A DNA stretch of 64,000 bases, from the NCBI RefSeq assembly GCF_000949135.2, contig NZ_JTAN02000006.1:25384-89383 (forward strand). Direction: 5' to 3'. Under the pieces are notes generated by a model. That model worked only from the letters and a program-made list of their open reading frames with translations, searched no databases and had not been told where the DNA came from. This DNA comes from Burkholderia sp. USMB20 (GTDB lineage: Bacteria > Pseudomonadota > Gammaproteobacteria > Burkholderiales > Burkholderiaceae). This document shows positions 32,906 to 41,574 of this stretch, piece by piece. Position 1 is the first letter of the stretch. Every line of letters begins with the position of its first letter. Made by a program: the position numbers and the translations under genes.

Positions 32906-35365
32906 ATGTTCATACAACGACTCTCCACGTACGCACGCCGGATCGCGCTGTTCGCACTGCTGCAGTTCGCGGCGATCGCGACCGCGTCGGCGTTTCCGAC
33001 GGCTGCGTCCGCACCGGGCGCGAGCGGCGTCGGCGTCCCCGTGCCGACCATTTCGCTGAACGACGCGGTTGCGCGGCTCAAGCAGATGCAGGTGCAACAG
33101 GACCGCATCAAGCAGCAGACATCGAACGCGACCAACAGCAAGGAGCTCGACGAGCTCGGCGACGCGACCCAGGAACTGAGCGCCGACGTCGACAAGCTGC
33201 AGAGCCAGCTCGCGCCGCAGCGCACGCAAGTCCAGGCGCAGCTTGACGTGCTCGGCCCGCCGCCGGCCCCGGGCGCATCGCCCGAAACGCCTGCCGTCGA
33301 ACAGCAGCGGGAGACGCTGAACGCGCGCAAGGCGCAGATCGACGCGGCGCTGAAACAGGCCGCCGACCAGAAGACCAACCTCGCGAACCTGAACGACCAG
33401 TTTGCGAAACTGCACCGCAGCCTGCTGAAGAACCAGCTCGCGTTCCGTTCGGGCAGCATCTTCGGTGCGCAGTTCTGGCTGCCGCTGTTCCACCTGTCGC
33501 CGGACGACGTCCAGCGGCTCGAGGACTTCAACGACGAACTGCGCGACATGCTGCGCTCGTCCTGGACACCCGGCCAGCGCGCCATCACCACGCTGCTGCT
33601 GATCGCCGCGCTCGCTGCGTGGCTCGGCGGCCGCCGCGTCGTCGAACGCGGGCTCGCGTGGTTCTGCCTGAACCGCCTGCCGCCCACCCGGCTGCGCCGC
33701 AGCGCGCTGGCGCTGGCGACGGCGTTCTCGACACTGCTCGCGACCGCGGTCGCCGTACAGATCCTCTATCTCGCGCTCGCCCGCCACTCCGAGCTCACGT
33801 CTTCGATGACCGATCTGTGGGACCAGTTCGCGAAGCTCGCCGTGACCTGCGCGCTGATCGCCGGCCTCGGCCGCGCGCTGCTCTGCACGAAGCATCCGTC
33901 ATGGCGGCTGCCGGCGCTCGCCGATCCCGTCGCGCTCGCGATGAAGCCGTTCCCCGGCGTGCTGGCCGCGCTGCTGCTGATGTCCGGCACGCTCGAGTCG
34001 ATCAACCGGATCGTCGATACCAGCCTGTCCGTCACGCTGTTCGGCCGCGGCATCGTCTCGCTCGTCGTCGCGCTGACCGTCGGCGCGTCGATCCTGCGCG
34101 CGAATCGCGTCCGCACCGCGCTGGCGGCATCCGGCGAGGCGCCCGAGGAACGCTCGACGCTCGCCGGGCTGATTCACGCCGGCGTCACGCTGGCGATCGT
34201 CGTGTCGCTGGTCGCGCTGCTGATCGGCTACATCACGGTCGCGCGCTTCATCACGTACGAGCTCGTCTGGTTCGAGATCGTGGTGTGCAGCGTCTACATT
34301 CTGACGCAGCTGACGCGCGACGCCAGCGAAAGCCTGTTCTCCGCGAACCTGTCGACCGGCAAGCAGATCAAGCACCTGTTCGCGCTCGACGACCGGCATC
34401 TCGACCAGGCCCACACCGTCGTGTCCGGCCTCGGCACGAGCCTGCTGATGCTGATCGCGGCGATCGCGCTGCTGACGGGCGGCTTCGGCACGACGCCGAG
34501 CGACTTGCTCGACAGCGCGGTCGCGATGATCGGCGGCCAGCGGCTGCAGAGCCTGAACATCATGCCCGACCGGATCCTCAACGCGGTGATCGGGTTCGCG
34601 ATCGGCTTCTACCTGCTGCGCTCGGTGCGCCGCTGGCTTGACGGCGAGTTCATGCCGGCACTCGGCATGGACGCGGGGATGCGCGTGTCGCTGATCACGC
34701 TGTTCACCAACGTCGGCTACGTGCTGCTCGTGCTGATGACGCTGGGGCTGCTCGGCGTCAGGTGGAGCAACCTCGCGTGGATCGTCAGCGCGCTGTCGGT
34801 CGGTATCGGTTTCGGCCTGCAGGAGATCGTGAAGAACTTCGTGTCGGGGCTGATCCTGCTGACCGAGCGGCCGGTGAAGGTGGGCGACATGGTCAGCATC
34901 GCGGGCGTCGAAGGCGACATCCGCCGCATCAACGTGCGCGCGACCGAGATCCAGCTCAGCGACCGCTCGACCGTCATCGTGCCGAACTCGCAGCTGATCT
35001 CGCAGAACGTGCGCAACGTGACGATGGGCAACAGCACGCAGGGCGTCGCGACGCTGATGCTCACGTTCCCGCTGAACACCGACCCCGAGCAGGTGCGCGA
35101 CCTGCTGCTCGACGCGTATCGCGAGCACCCGGCGATTCTCGACAAGCCGGCGCCGTCGGTCACGTTCAGCCAGCTCGCGCCGGACGGGATCACGCTGAGC
35201 GTCACGGGCTACGTGGCGAGCCCGCGGATCGCCAGCTCGACGAAGAGCGACCTGCTGTTCGAGATCCTCAAGCAGTTGCGGGCGGCGCAGATCACGCTGT
35301 CGACGCCGCAGATGCTGGTCGTGCAGAACATGCCGGCAAGCGACGCTTCCGCCCCGCACGAGTAA
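32906..35365 (+). CDS. MscS-family mechanosensitive channel with N-terminal DUF3772 domain
   Basis: Large (819-residue) tension-gated inner-membrane channel of the MscK/MscM class. It has a signal peptide (RIALFALLQFAAIATASA), a periplasmic coiled-coil region (about residues 50-190, rich in Gln/Lys/Glu heptads: KQMQVQQDRIKQQTSNATNSKELDEL), and about ten membrane helices. The MscS core holds VSALSVGIGFGLQEIVKNFVSGLILLTERPVKVGDMV, then the beta domain IRRINVRATEIQLSDRSTVIVPNSQLIS. The ATG at 32906 is chosen for the signal peptide. A strong hairpin at 35421-35462 follows. Confidence 0.92.
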   Translation: MFIQRLSTYARRIALFALLQFAAIATASAFPTAASAPGASGVGVPVPTISLNDAVARLKQMQVQQDRIKQQTSNATNSKELDELGDATQELSADVDKLQSQLAPQRTQVQAQLDVLGPPPAPGASPETPAVEQQRETLNARKAQIDAALKQAADQKTNLANLNDQFAKLHRSLLKNQLAFRSGSIFGAQFWLPLFHLSPDDVQRLEDFNDELRDMLRSSWTPGQRAITTLLLIAALAAWLGGRRVVERGLAWFCLNRLPPTRLRRSALALATAFSTLLATAVAVQILYLALARHSELTSSMTDLWDQFAKLAVTCALIAGLGRALLCTKHPSWRLPALADPVALAMKPFPGVLAALLLMSGTLESINRIVDTSLSVTLFGRGIVSLVVALTVGASILRANRVRTALAASGEAPEERSTLAGLIHAGVTLAIVVSLVALLIGYITVARFITYELVWFEIVVCSVYILTQLTRDASESLFSANLSTGKQIKHLFALDDRHLDQAHTVVSGLGTSLLMLIAAIALLTGGFGTTPSDLLDSAVAMIGGQRLQSLNIMPDRILNAVIGFAIGFYLLRSVRRWLDGEFMPALGMDAGMRVSLITLFTNVGYVLLVLMTLGLLGVRWSNLAWIVSALSVGIGFGLQEIVKNFVSGLILLTERPVKVGDMVSIAGVEGDIRRINVRATEIQLSDRSTVIVPNSQLISQNVRNVTMGNSTQGVATLMLTFPLNTDPEQVRDLLLDAYREHPAILDKPAPSVTFSQLAPDGITLSVTGYVASPRIASSTKSDLLFEILKQLRAAQITLSTPQMLVVQNMPASDASAPHE

Positions 35366-35420
35366 GCGATCGAGCGGGCATGCGCCGATCGGGCATCGGC
35401 GCGCACGCATCGCCGCAAGC

Positions 35421-35462
35421 GACAAGGGCCGGTTACCGCTTTCGCGGCAACCGGCCCTTGTC
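35421..35462. terminator. hairpin between convergent mscS-like and aldehyde dehydrogenase genes
   Basis: Inverted repeat GACAAGGGCCGGTTACCG / CGGCAACCGGCCCTTGTC (one mismatch) with a 6-base loop, followed by ATTCGATCGATT. It lies between two convergent stops and probably serves both. Confidence 0.75.
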
Positions 35463-35507
35463 ATTCGATCGATTCGACCGTCGCGGCGCCCTCCCGGACG
35501 CGCTCCG

Positions 35508-37019
35508 TCAGACGTCGAACTTCACACCCTGCGCCAGCGGCAACTGACGGCTGTAGTTGATCGTGTTCGTCGCCCGGCGCATATACGCCTTCCACGCATC
35601 CGAACCCGACTCGCGGCCGCCGCCCGTTTCCTTTTCGCCGCCGAACGCACCACCGATCTCCGCGCCGCTCGTGCCGATGTTCACGTTGACGATCCCGCAG
35701 TCGCTGCCCGCTGCCGACATGAACTGCTCGGCCTCGCGCATGTCGTTCGTGAAGATCGCCGACGACAGGCCTTGCGGCACCGCGTTGTGCAGTTCGATCG
35801 CATCGTCGAAATTGTCGTACACCATCACGTACAGGATCGGCGCGAACGTCTCGCGCTCGACCACGGCCGACTGCTTCGGCATCCGCACGATGGCCGGGCG
35901 CACGTAGTACGCATCCGCGTGACCGACGTCGACGCGCTCGCCGCCCTTCACCTCGCCGCCCTGCTCGCGTGCGTCGCCCAGCGCCTTCTGCATCGCATCG
36001 AACGACGCGCGATCGACCAGCGGGCCGACCAGCGTGCCTTCTTCAAGCGGGTTGCCGACCTTCACCGACGCGTAGGCCTTCTCGATGCGCGGCAGCAATT
36101 GCTCGACCAGGCTGCGATGCACGATCAGGCGGCGCAGCGTCGTGCAGCGCTGGCCGGCCGTGCCGACCGCCGCGAACGTAACTGCACGCACGACGAGATC
36201 CAGATCCGCGCTCGGCGCGACGATCATCCCGTTGTTGCCGCCGAGCTCGAGGATGCCGCGCGCGAGACGCTGGCTCAGCACCTTCGCGACTTCCTGGCCC
36301 ATCCGCACGCTGCCCGTCGCGCTGACGACCGGCACCTTCTTCGACGCCGTCAGCACCTCGCCGACATCGCGCATGCCGAGCACCAGCTGGCTCAGCTCTG
36401 CCGGCGCGACACCCGGATGCGTCTTGTCGAATTCGCGGATCGCCTTCTGGAGCAGCACGTGGCACGCGATTGCCGTGAGCGGCGTCTTCTCGGACGGCTT
36501 CCACACGACCGAATCGCCGCATACGAATGCGAGCGCCGCATTCCACGCCCACACCGCGACCGGGAAGTTGAACGCCGAGATCACGCCACACACGCCGATC
36601 GGGTGCCACGTTTCCATCATCCGGTGGCCCGGGCGCTCGGACGCGATCGTCAGGCCGTAAAGCTGGCGCGACAGGCCGACCGCGAAATCGCAGATGTCGA
36701 TCATTTCCTGCACTTCGCCAAGGCCTTCGGACGTGATCTTGCCGGCCTCGAGCGTGACGAGGCGGCCGAGCTCGGCCTTGTGCTCGCGCAGCACGTTGCC
36801 GAACACGCGCACGAGCTCGCCGCGCACCGGCGCCGGCACCGTGCGCCACTTGAGGAATGCGTCGTGCGCGGCGTCGATCTTGCGCTCGGCGTCGGCGGGC
36901 GAGTCGACCGCCAGCGTCGCGAGCGTCGCGCCGTCGAGCGGCGAACGCGCGGTCAGCGCATTGCCTTTCCACTGGGCGAGATCGATGTCGAGCGCAGCAA
37001 GAATGTCGTTGAATTGCAT
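35508..37019 (-). CDS. amaB: aldehyde dehydrogenase, ALDH7/AmaB type (2-aminoadipate semialdehyde dehydrogenase)
   Basis: Oxidises 2-aminoadipate 6-semialdehyde to 2-aminoadipate in pipecolate/lysine catabolism. The 503-residue enzyme shows the NAD site (ISAFNFPVAVWAWNAALAFVCGDSVVWKPSEKTPL), the general base Glu in LELGGNNG, the catalytic Cys in GTAGQRCTTLRR, and the ALDH7 C-terminal GGAFGGEKETGGGRESGSDAWKAYMRR. The ATG at 37019 has AGAGGAAG just upstream. It is divergent from a LysP-like permease, and an AmaA-like oxidase follows that permease, which supports the assignment. Antiquitin-like detoxification is a less specific alternative. Confidence 0.9.
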   Translation of the reverse strand: MQFNDILAALDIDLAQWKGNALTARSPLDGATLATLAVDSPADAERKIDAAHDAFLKWRTVPAPVRGELVRVFGNVLREHKAELGRLVTLEAGKITSEGLGEVQEMIDICDFAVGLSRQLYGLTIASERPGHRMMETWHPIGVCGVISAFNFPVAVWAWNAALAFVCGDSVVWKPSEKTPLTAIACHVLLQKAIREFDKTHPGVAPAELSQLVLGMRDVGEVLTASKKVPVVSATGSVRMGQEVAKVLSQRLARGILELGGNNGMIVAPSADLDLVVRAVTFAAVGTAGQRCTTLRRLIVHRSLVEQLLPRIEKAYASVKVGNPLEEGTLVGPLVDRASFDAMQKALGDAREQGGEVKGGERVDVGHADAYYVRPAIVRMPKQSAVVERETFAPILYVMVYDNFDDAIELHNAVPQGLSSAIFTNDMREAEQFMSAAGSDCGIVNVNIGTSGAEIGGAFGGEKETGGGRESGSDAWKAYMRRATNTINYSRQLPLAQGVKFDV

Positions 37020-37661
37020 CACTTCCTCTTCAGGGACAGATTGATCGGTGCGGCGGCGACGCCGCCCGCGTGATTCGATTGGAGCGCGTTCGCGCGCCCT
37101 GTGCAAGCGGATGCGCAGCTCGGCAGGCCCGGTGCGCCGCACGGCGCATCGCGCGGCGCCGCCGCCGGAAACCCGGCCGGGCGGCGCGCCCCCGCCTCGC
37201 GAGGCACGATCCATGAGACACATTGTCGATGGCCACAAGTTCGGCCGCTATTGATATTAACTCACGACTTCATTCCCAAAACGCAACAACCCAGCGGGAC
37301 GAATCCGCCCGTTTCGGCACCGGCATGGGACGTATCCAAGGCCGATGACCGGGCCGCCGCGGCGGTTTCGATGTGCGGCAAGTTGATGACAAAGTTGCAT
37401 CACCCTGTGCGGAAATATCGTTTGCCGCGCTTGCGGCCGGCACCCACAATCGGGGCGGCGTCGAGGTGCACCGCACCCGGCGCGCCGACGGCCGCCCAAC
37501 GGGCGGCCGACGACAGACGAAGGCAACACGCGTCGCGGCCCGGCGGTCCCGGTCGATCCGGACCAGCCCCGCGAAGCAGTGCCGCCGCCCGGCCGGCGGC
37601 CGGCAACGCGCCGCCCTTCGTAACCAAAAAACAATCCCGGAGACAGCGCCCAGCACCCGCC
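37020..37661. promoter_or_regulatory. 640-base divergent control region; candidate operator TGATG-N9-CATCA at 37384
   Basis: No gene is seen. It must hold the promoters of amaB (left) and the permease (right). A 19-base imperfect palindrome (37384-37402, TGATGACAAAGTTGCATCA) and AT-richer stretches near 37255-37300 and 37380-37430 are the likely regulatory parts. The unusually long gap leaves room for an RNA leader. Confidence 0.4.
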
Positions 37662-39242
37662 ATGCATTCAGATGCCCGCCCCGACTCGCCCCGTCCGTCC
37701 GGCTCGCCGCCCGCGCAGCCGTCCCTCCACCGCAGCCTGCAGGCGCGCCATCTGCGGATGATCGCGATCGGCGGCTCGATCGGCACCGGCCTGTTCGTCG
37801 CGTCCGGCGCGTCGATCTCGCAGGCCGGCCCCGGCGGCGCGCTGGTCGCGTACATGCTGATCGGCCTGATGGTCTATTTCCTGATGACGAGCCTCGGCGA
37901 AATGGCCGCGTTCATGCCGGTGTCGGGCTCGTTCGCGACCTACGGCGCGAAATTCGTCGACGAAGGCTTCGGCTTCGCACTCGGCTGGAACTACTGGTAC
38001 AGCTGGGCCGTGACGCTCGCGGTGGAACTCGTCGCCGCGCAGCTCGTGATGCACTACTGGTTCCCGCACGTGCCGGGCGTCTGGTGGAGCGCGATCTTCC
38101 TCACGTTGATCTTCGCGCTCAACGCGCTGTCGGTGCGCGGCTTCGGCGAAGCCGAATACTGGTTCGCGCTGATCAAGGTGCTGACGGTGCTCGCGTTCGT
38201 CGGCGTCGGCCTGCTGATGATCTTCGGGATCATGCAGGGCGGCCCGAGCGCGGGCTGGGGCAACTTCACGATCGGCGACGCGCCGTTCGCGGGCGGCTGG
38301 GCCACGATGCTCGGCGTCGCGATGATCGCGGGCTTCTCGTTCCAGGGCACCGAAATGATCGGCGTCGCGGCCGGCGAATCGGAAAATCCGCGCACGACGA
38401 TCCCGCGCGCGGTCAGCCAGATCTTCTGGCGCATCCTGCTGTTCTACGTGTTCGCGATCTTCGTGATCGGCGTGCTGATTCCGTACACCGACCCGAGCCT
38501 GCTGAAGAGCGACGTGACCGACGTCGGCGTGAGCCCGTTCACGCTCGTATTCCGCCACGCGGGCCTCGCGTTCGCGGCCGGCGTGATGAACGCGGTGATC
38601 CTGACGGCCGTGCTGTCGGCCGGCAACTCGGGCATGTACGCGTCGACGCGGATGCTCTACAACCTCGCGGTCGAGGGCCGCGCGCCGAAGCTGTTCGCGA
38701 AGCTGTCGCCGGGCGGCGTGCCGCGCAACGCGCTGTACGCGACGACTGCCGTCGGCGCGCTGTGCTTCCTCACGTCGCTGTATGGCGATAAAACCGTCTA
38801 CCTGTGGCTGCTGAACACGTCGGGCATGGCCGGCTTCATCACGTGGCTCGGCATCGCGGTCAGCCACTACCGGTTCCGCAAGGGCTTCCTGAAGCAGGGC
38901 TACCGGCTCGACCAGCTGCCGTACCGGTCGAAGTGGTTCCCGTTCGGCCCGCTGTTCGCGTTCGCGCTGTGCGCGATCGTCGCGCTCGGCCAGGACTACC
39001 AGGCGTTCCTCGCCGACAGGATCGACTGGGCCGGCATCGCCGCGACCTACATCGGCCTGCCGTTCTTCCTCGCGATCTGGCTCGGCTATGCGCTGGTGCG
39101 CAAATGCCGCCTCGTCCGCTACGAGGACATGGAGATCGCGCCGTGGATCGAGCGCAACGCGGCGCCCGACGCCACGGTCAAGACCGACGCCGGCTATCCG
39201 GCCTACGTCGCCGCTCCGGCCAACCCGACGCCGGGCGCGTGA
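37662..39242 (+). CDS. amino-acid permease, APC family (LysP-like)
   Basis: A 526-residue amino acid:H+ symporter with 12 helices. LHRSLQARHLRMIAIGGSIGTGLFVASGASISQAGPGG is the amino-acid permease signature, and SFQGTEMIGVAAGESENPRTTIPRA is the helix 6-7 block. The stretch around WGNFTIGDAPFAGGW resembles lysine-specific permease LysP. Its position between amaB and amaA types points to lysine or pipecolate import. The ATG at 37662 is the best start for the family; the only good ribosome site (CCGGAGA) is about 20 bases upstream, farther than usual. The frame stays open to 37101 without plausible protein. Confidence 0.9.
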   Translation: MHSDARPDSPRPSGSPPAQPSLHRSLQARHLRMIAIGGSIGTGLFVASGASISQAGPGGALVAYMLIGLMVYFLMTSLGEMAAFMPVSGSFATYGAKFVDEGFGFALGWNYWYSWAVTLAVELVAAQLVMHYWFPHVPGVWWSAIFLTLIFALNALSVRGFGEAEYWFALIKVLTVLAFVGVGLLMIFGIMQGGPSAGWGNFTIGDAPFAGGWATMLGVAMIAGFSFQGTEMIGVAAGESENPRTTIPRAVSQIFWRILLFYVFAIFVIGVLIPYTDPSLLKSDVTDVGVSPFTLVFRHAGLAFAAGVMNAVILTAVLSAGNSGMYASTRMLYNLAVEGRAPKLFAKLSPGGVPRNALYATTAVGALCFLTSLYGDKTVYLWLLNTSGMAGFITWLGIAVSHYRFRKGFLKQGYRLDQLPYRSKWFPFGPLFAFALCAIVALGQDYQAFLADRIDWAGIAATYIGLPFFLAIWLGYALVRKCRLVRYEDMEIAPWIERNAAPDATVKTDAGYPAYVAAPANPTPGA

Positions 39243-39377
39243 TGCCCGGTCGCGCACCGGCCGCCGCCCGACCGCGGCGGCCGGTGCGCTGAACACCCCA
39301 TTCGACGCGGCGCGCGCGTTCAGGCAAGATCGACGCGCGCCGTCCGTTTTTCCGTCGTCACGAGTCATCGAAAACGC

Positions 39378-40646
39378 ATGCAGAACTTCTACGAAGCCAC
39401 CGTTACCCGCCAGCCCTACCCGCAACTGACCGGCACGATCGACACGCAGGTCTGTATCGTCGGCGGCGGCCTCGCCGGCCTGTGCACGGCGCTCGGCCTC
39501 GTCGAGCGCGGCGTGCGGGATGTCGTCGTGCTCGACGGCGAACGGGTCGGCTTCGGCGCGTCCGGCCGCAACGGCGGCTTCGTGTTCGGCGGCTACAGCC
39601 TCGACAACGCGGACCTGCTGCGCACGCTCGGCCGCGACGAAGGCCGCCGCCTGTACCGGCTCACCGTCGATGCGGTCGACCTGATCCGCGCGCGGATTGC
39701 CCGCTACGGCATCGACTGCGACATCGTCGACGAGGGCGTGATGCTCGCCAACTGGTTCGACGATCCGTCGCGGCTCGACGGCGTGCGCACGCTGATGAAG
39801 CAGGAATTCGACGTCGACTGGGAACCGGTCGCGACCGACGCGCTGCGCGCGCGGCTGAAGACGCAGCGCTATTACGGCGGCCTGTTCGAGCCGAACGCGT
39901 TCCACTTCCATCCGCTCAAGTACGTGCTCGGCGTCGCGGCGGCCGCCTCGCGCGGCGGCGCACGCGTGTACGAACGCTCGGCCGCGCTCGGCATCGCGCG
40001 CGAGGGCGCCGGCTACGTCGTGCGCACGGCGCAGGGCACGGTGCGCGCGAAGGACGTCGTGTTCGCCGGCGGCGGCTACGCGCGCGGCGTGTCGCCGCGC
40101 ATCGAGCGCGCGGTGCTGCCGATCGCGACCTACGTGATCGCGACCGAGCCGCTCGGCACGCGGCTGCCGGACGCGATCGACGCACCTTACGCGATCTACG
40201 ACACGCGTTTCGCGTTCGACTACTACCGGCCGCTGAAGGACACGCGGATTCTGTGGGGCGGCCGGATCTCGGTGCTCGACCGCGGCCCCGACGCGATCGC
40301 GCGGCTGCTGCGACGCGACCTGCTGCGCGTGTATCCGCAACTCGACGGCGTGAAGGTCGAGTACGCATGGGGCGGGCTGATGAGCTACGCGCGGCACAAG
40401 ATGCCGCAGATCGGCCGCGATGCGGACGGCGTGTGGCACGCGATCGCATTCGGCGGTCACGGGATGGCGCCCACCACCGTCGCCGGCGAAGCGCTCGCCG
40501 CCGCGCTGGCCGGGGAGCGGCCGGTGCCGGAAGGCTTCGCCGCGTTCGGGCTGACGCGCACGTTCGGTCTCGCCGGCCTCGCGGCCGCGCAGCTCACGTA
40601 CACCGCGTACCAGGCCCGCGACGCGCTCGCGTCGTGCCGGCGCTGA
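39378..40646 (+). CDS. amaA: FAD-dependent amine oxidase, L-pipecolate oxidase (AmaA-like)
   Basis: A 422-residue DAO-family flavoprotein. The FAD dinucleotide fold is VCIVGGGLAGLCTALGLVERG at residues 17-37, followed by GFGASGRNGGFVFGGYSL; the C-terminal FAD contact is AIAFGGHGMAPTTVAGEALA. The layout matches the pipecolate oxidase AmaA of Pseudomonas, which yields piperideine-6-carboxylate, in equilibrium with the semialdehyde that AmaB oxidises. It is downstream of the LysP-like permease in the same direction. A general glycine/D-amino acid or putrescine oxidase is the alternative. The ribosome site before ATG 39378 is weak. Confidence 0.87.
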   Translation: MQNFYEATVTRQPYPQLTGTIDTQVCIVGGGLAGLCTALGLVERGVRDVVVLDGERVGFGASGRNGGFVFGGYSLDNADLLRTLGRDEGRRLYRLTVDAVDLIRARIARYGIDCDIVDEGVMLANWFDDPSRLDGVRTLMKQEFDVDWEPVATDALRARLKTQRYYGGLFEPNAFHFHPLKYVLGVAAAASRGGARVYERSAALGIAREGAGYVVRTAQGTVRAKDVVFAGGGYARGVSPRIERAVLPIATYVIATEPLGTRLPDAIDAPYAIYDTRFAFDYYRPLKDTRILWGGRISVLDRGPDAIARLLRRDLLRVYPQLDGVKVEYAWGGLMSYARHKMPQIGRDADGVWHAIAFGGHGMAPTTVAGEALAAALAGERPVPEGFAAFGLTRTFGLAGLAAAQLTYTAYQARDALASCRR

Positions 40647-40761
40647 GCGGCGACGGCCGCCGAAACCGCGCGGCCGATTAGAGCAGAAGGTCGGCCGGGC
40701 GGCGATTTCCCGCATGCTAGAATGATTTCTTCATGCCGCCGCGAACCCACAACAAAGTCAC

Positions 40762-41436
40762 ATGAAAGCTGGAAGCAAGGCCGCCACGTCCGAAAGCCGC
40801 GCGCTTGCGACCGATGCGCGGCGCAAATACGATCCCGAGCAAACCAAGCGCAACATCCTCGACGTCGCCACGCAGGAGTTTTCCGCGATGGGCCTCGCCG
40901 GCGCGCGCGTCGACGCGATCGCCGAGCGTACCAACACGACGAAGCGGATGCTCTACTACTACTTCGAAAGCAAGGAAGGCCTGTACGAGGCCGTGCTGGA
41001 GAAGGTGTACGGCGACATCCGCGCGCTCGAGCAGGAACTGCACGTCGGCGACATGGAGCCGCGCGAAGGCATGCGCCGGCTCGTCGAATTCACGTTCGAC
41101 TATCACGACAAGCATCGCGACTTCGTCCGCCTCGTGTCGATCGAGAACATCCACGGCGCGAAGTATCTCGAACAGCTGAAGTCGTTCAAGAACCGCAACG
41201 TCAGCATCATCAAGACGCTCGAGGAACTGCTCGAGCGCGGCGCGGCGAGCGGCGCGTTCCGCAAGGACATCGACGCGTTCGACCTGCACCTGCTGATCAG
41301 CTCGTTCTGCTTTCACCGCGTGTCGAACCGCTATACGTTCGGCGCCGCGTTCGGCCGCGATCCGTCGGCACCGCGGCTGCGCGCGCGGCATCGCGAGACG
41401 ATCGCCGATTCCGTGCTGCGCTACGTCGCCGCGTAA
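40762..41436 (+). CDS. TetR-family transcriptional regulator
   Basis: A 224-residue repressor-type regulator. The N-terminal helix-turn-helix (about residues 28-75: KRNILDVATQEFSAMGLAGARVDAIAERTNTTKRMLYYYFESKEGLYEAVL) is followed by a helical ligand domain containing VRLVSIENIHGAKYL, typical of the TetR group with a large C-terminal domain. It follows amaA by 115 bases in the same direction and could regulate the lysine/pipecolate genes, but this group more often controls aromatic or efflux genes, so the link is uncertain. Confidence 0.9.
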   Translation: MKAGSKAATSESRALATDARRKYDPEQTKRNILDVATQEFSAMGLAGARVDAIAERTNTTKRMLYYYFESKEGLYEAVLEKVYGDIRALEQELHVGDMEPREGMRRLVEFTFDYHDKHRDFVRLVSIENIHGAKYLEQLKSFKNRNVSIIKTLEELLERGAASGAFRKDIDAFDLHLLISSFCFHRVSNRYTFGAAFGRDPSAPRLRARHRETIADSVLRYVAA

Positions 41437-41574
41437 GCGCACCGCGCGGTTTCATCCGAAGGCCGGCGGCGAGCGCCGAACCCGCCGCCCGGCCCTTCCC
41501 GACTGGCCCTACGACGCGTGCAACCGGCATGAGCCGGATTCACGCGGCGGGTCCCTTCAAGCCGCTCGCGCCGC

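Noticed and set aside
41460-41505. GC-rich hairpin between the TetR and PLD-like genes as a terminator
   Set aside because: Complementarity is interrupted by bulges and there is no U-tract; not distinguishable from background GC content.
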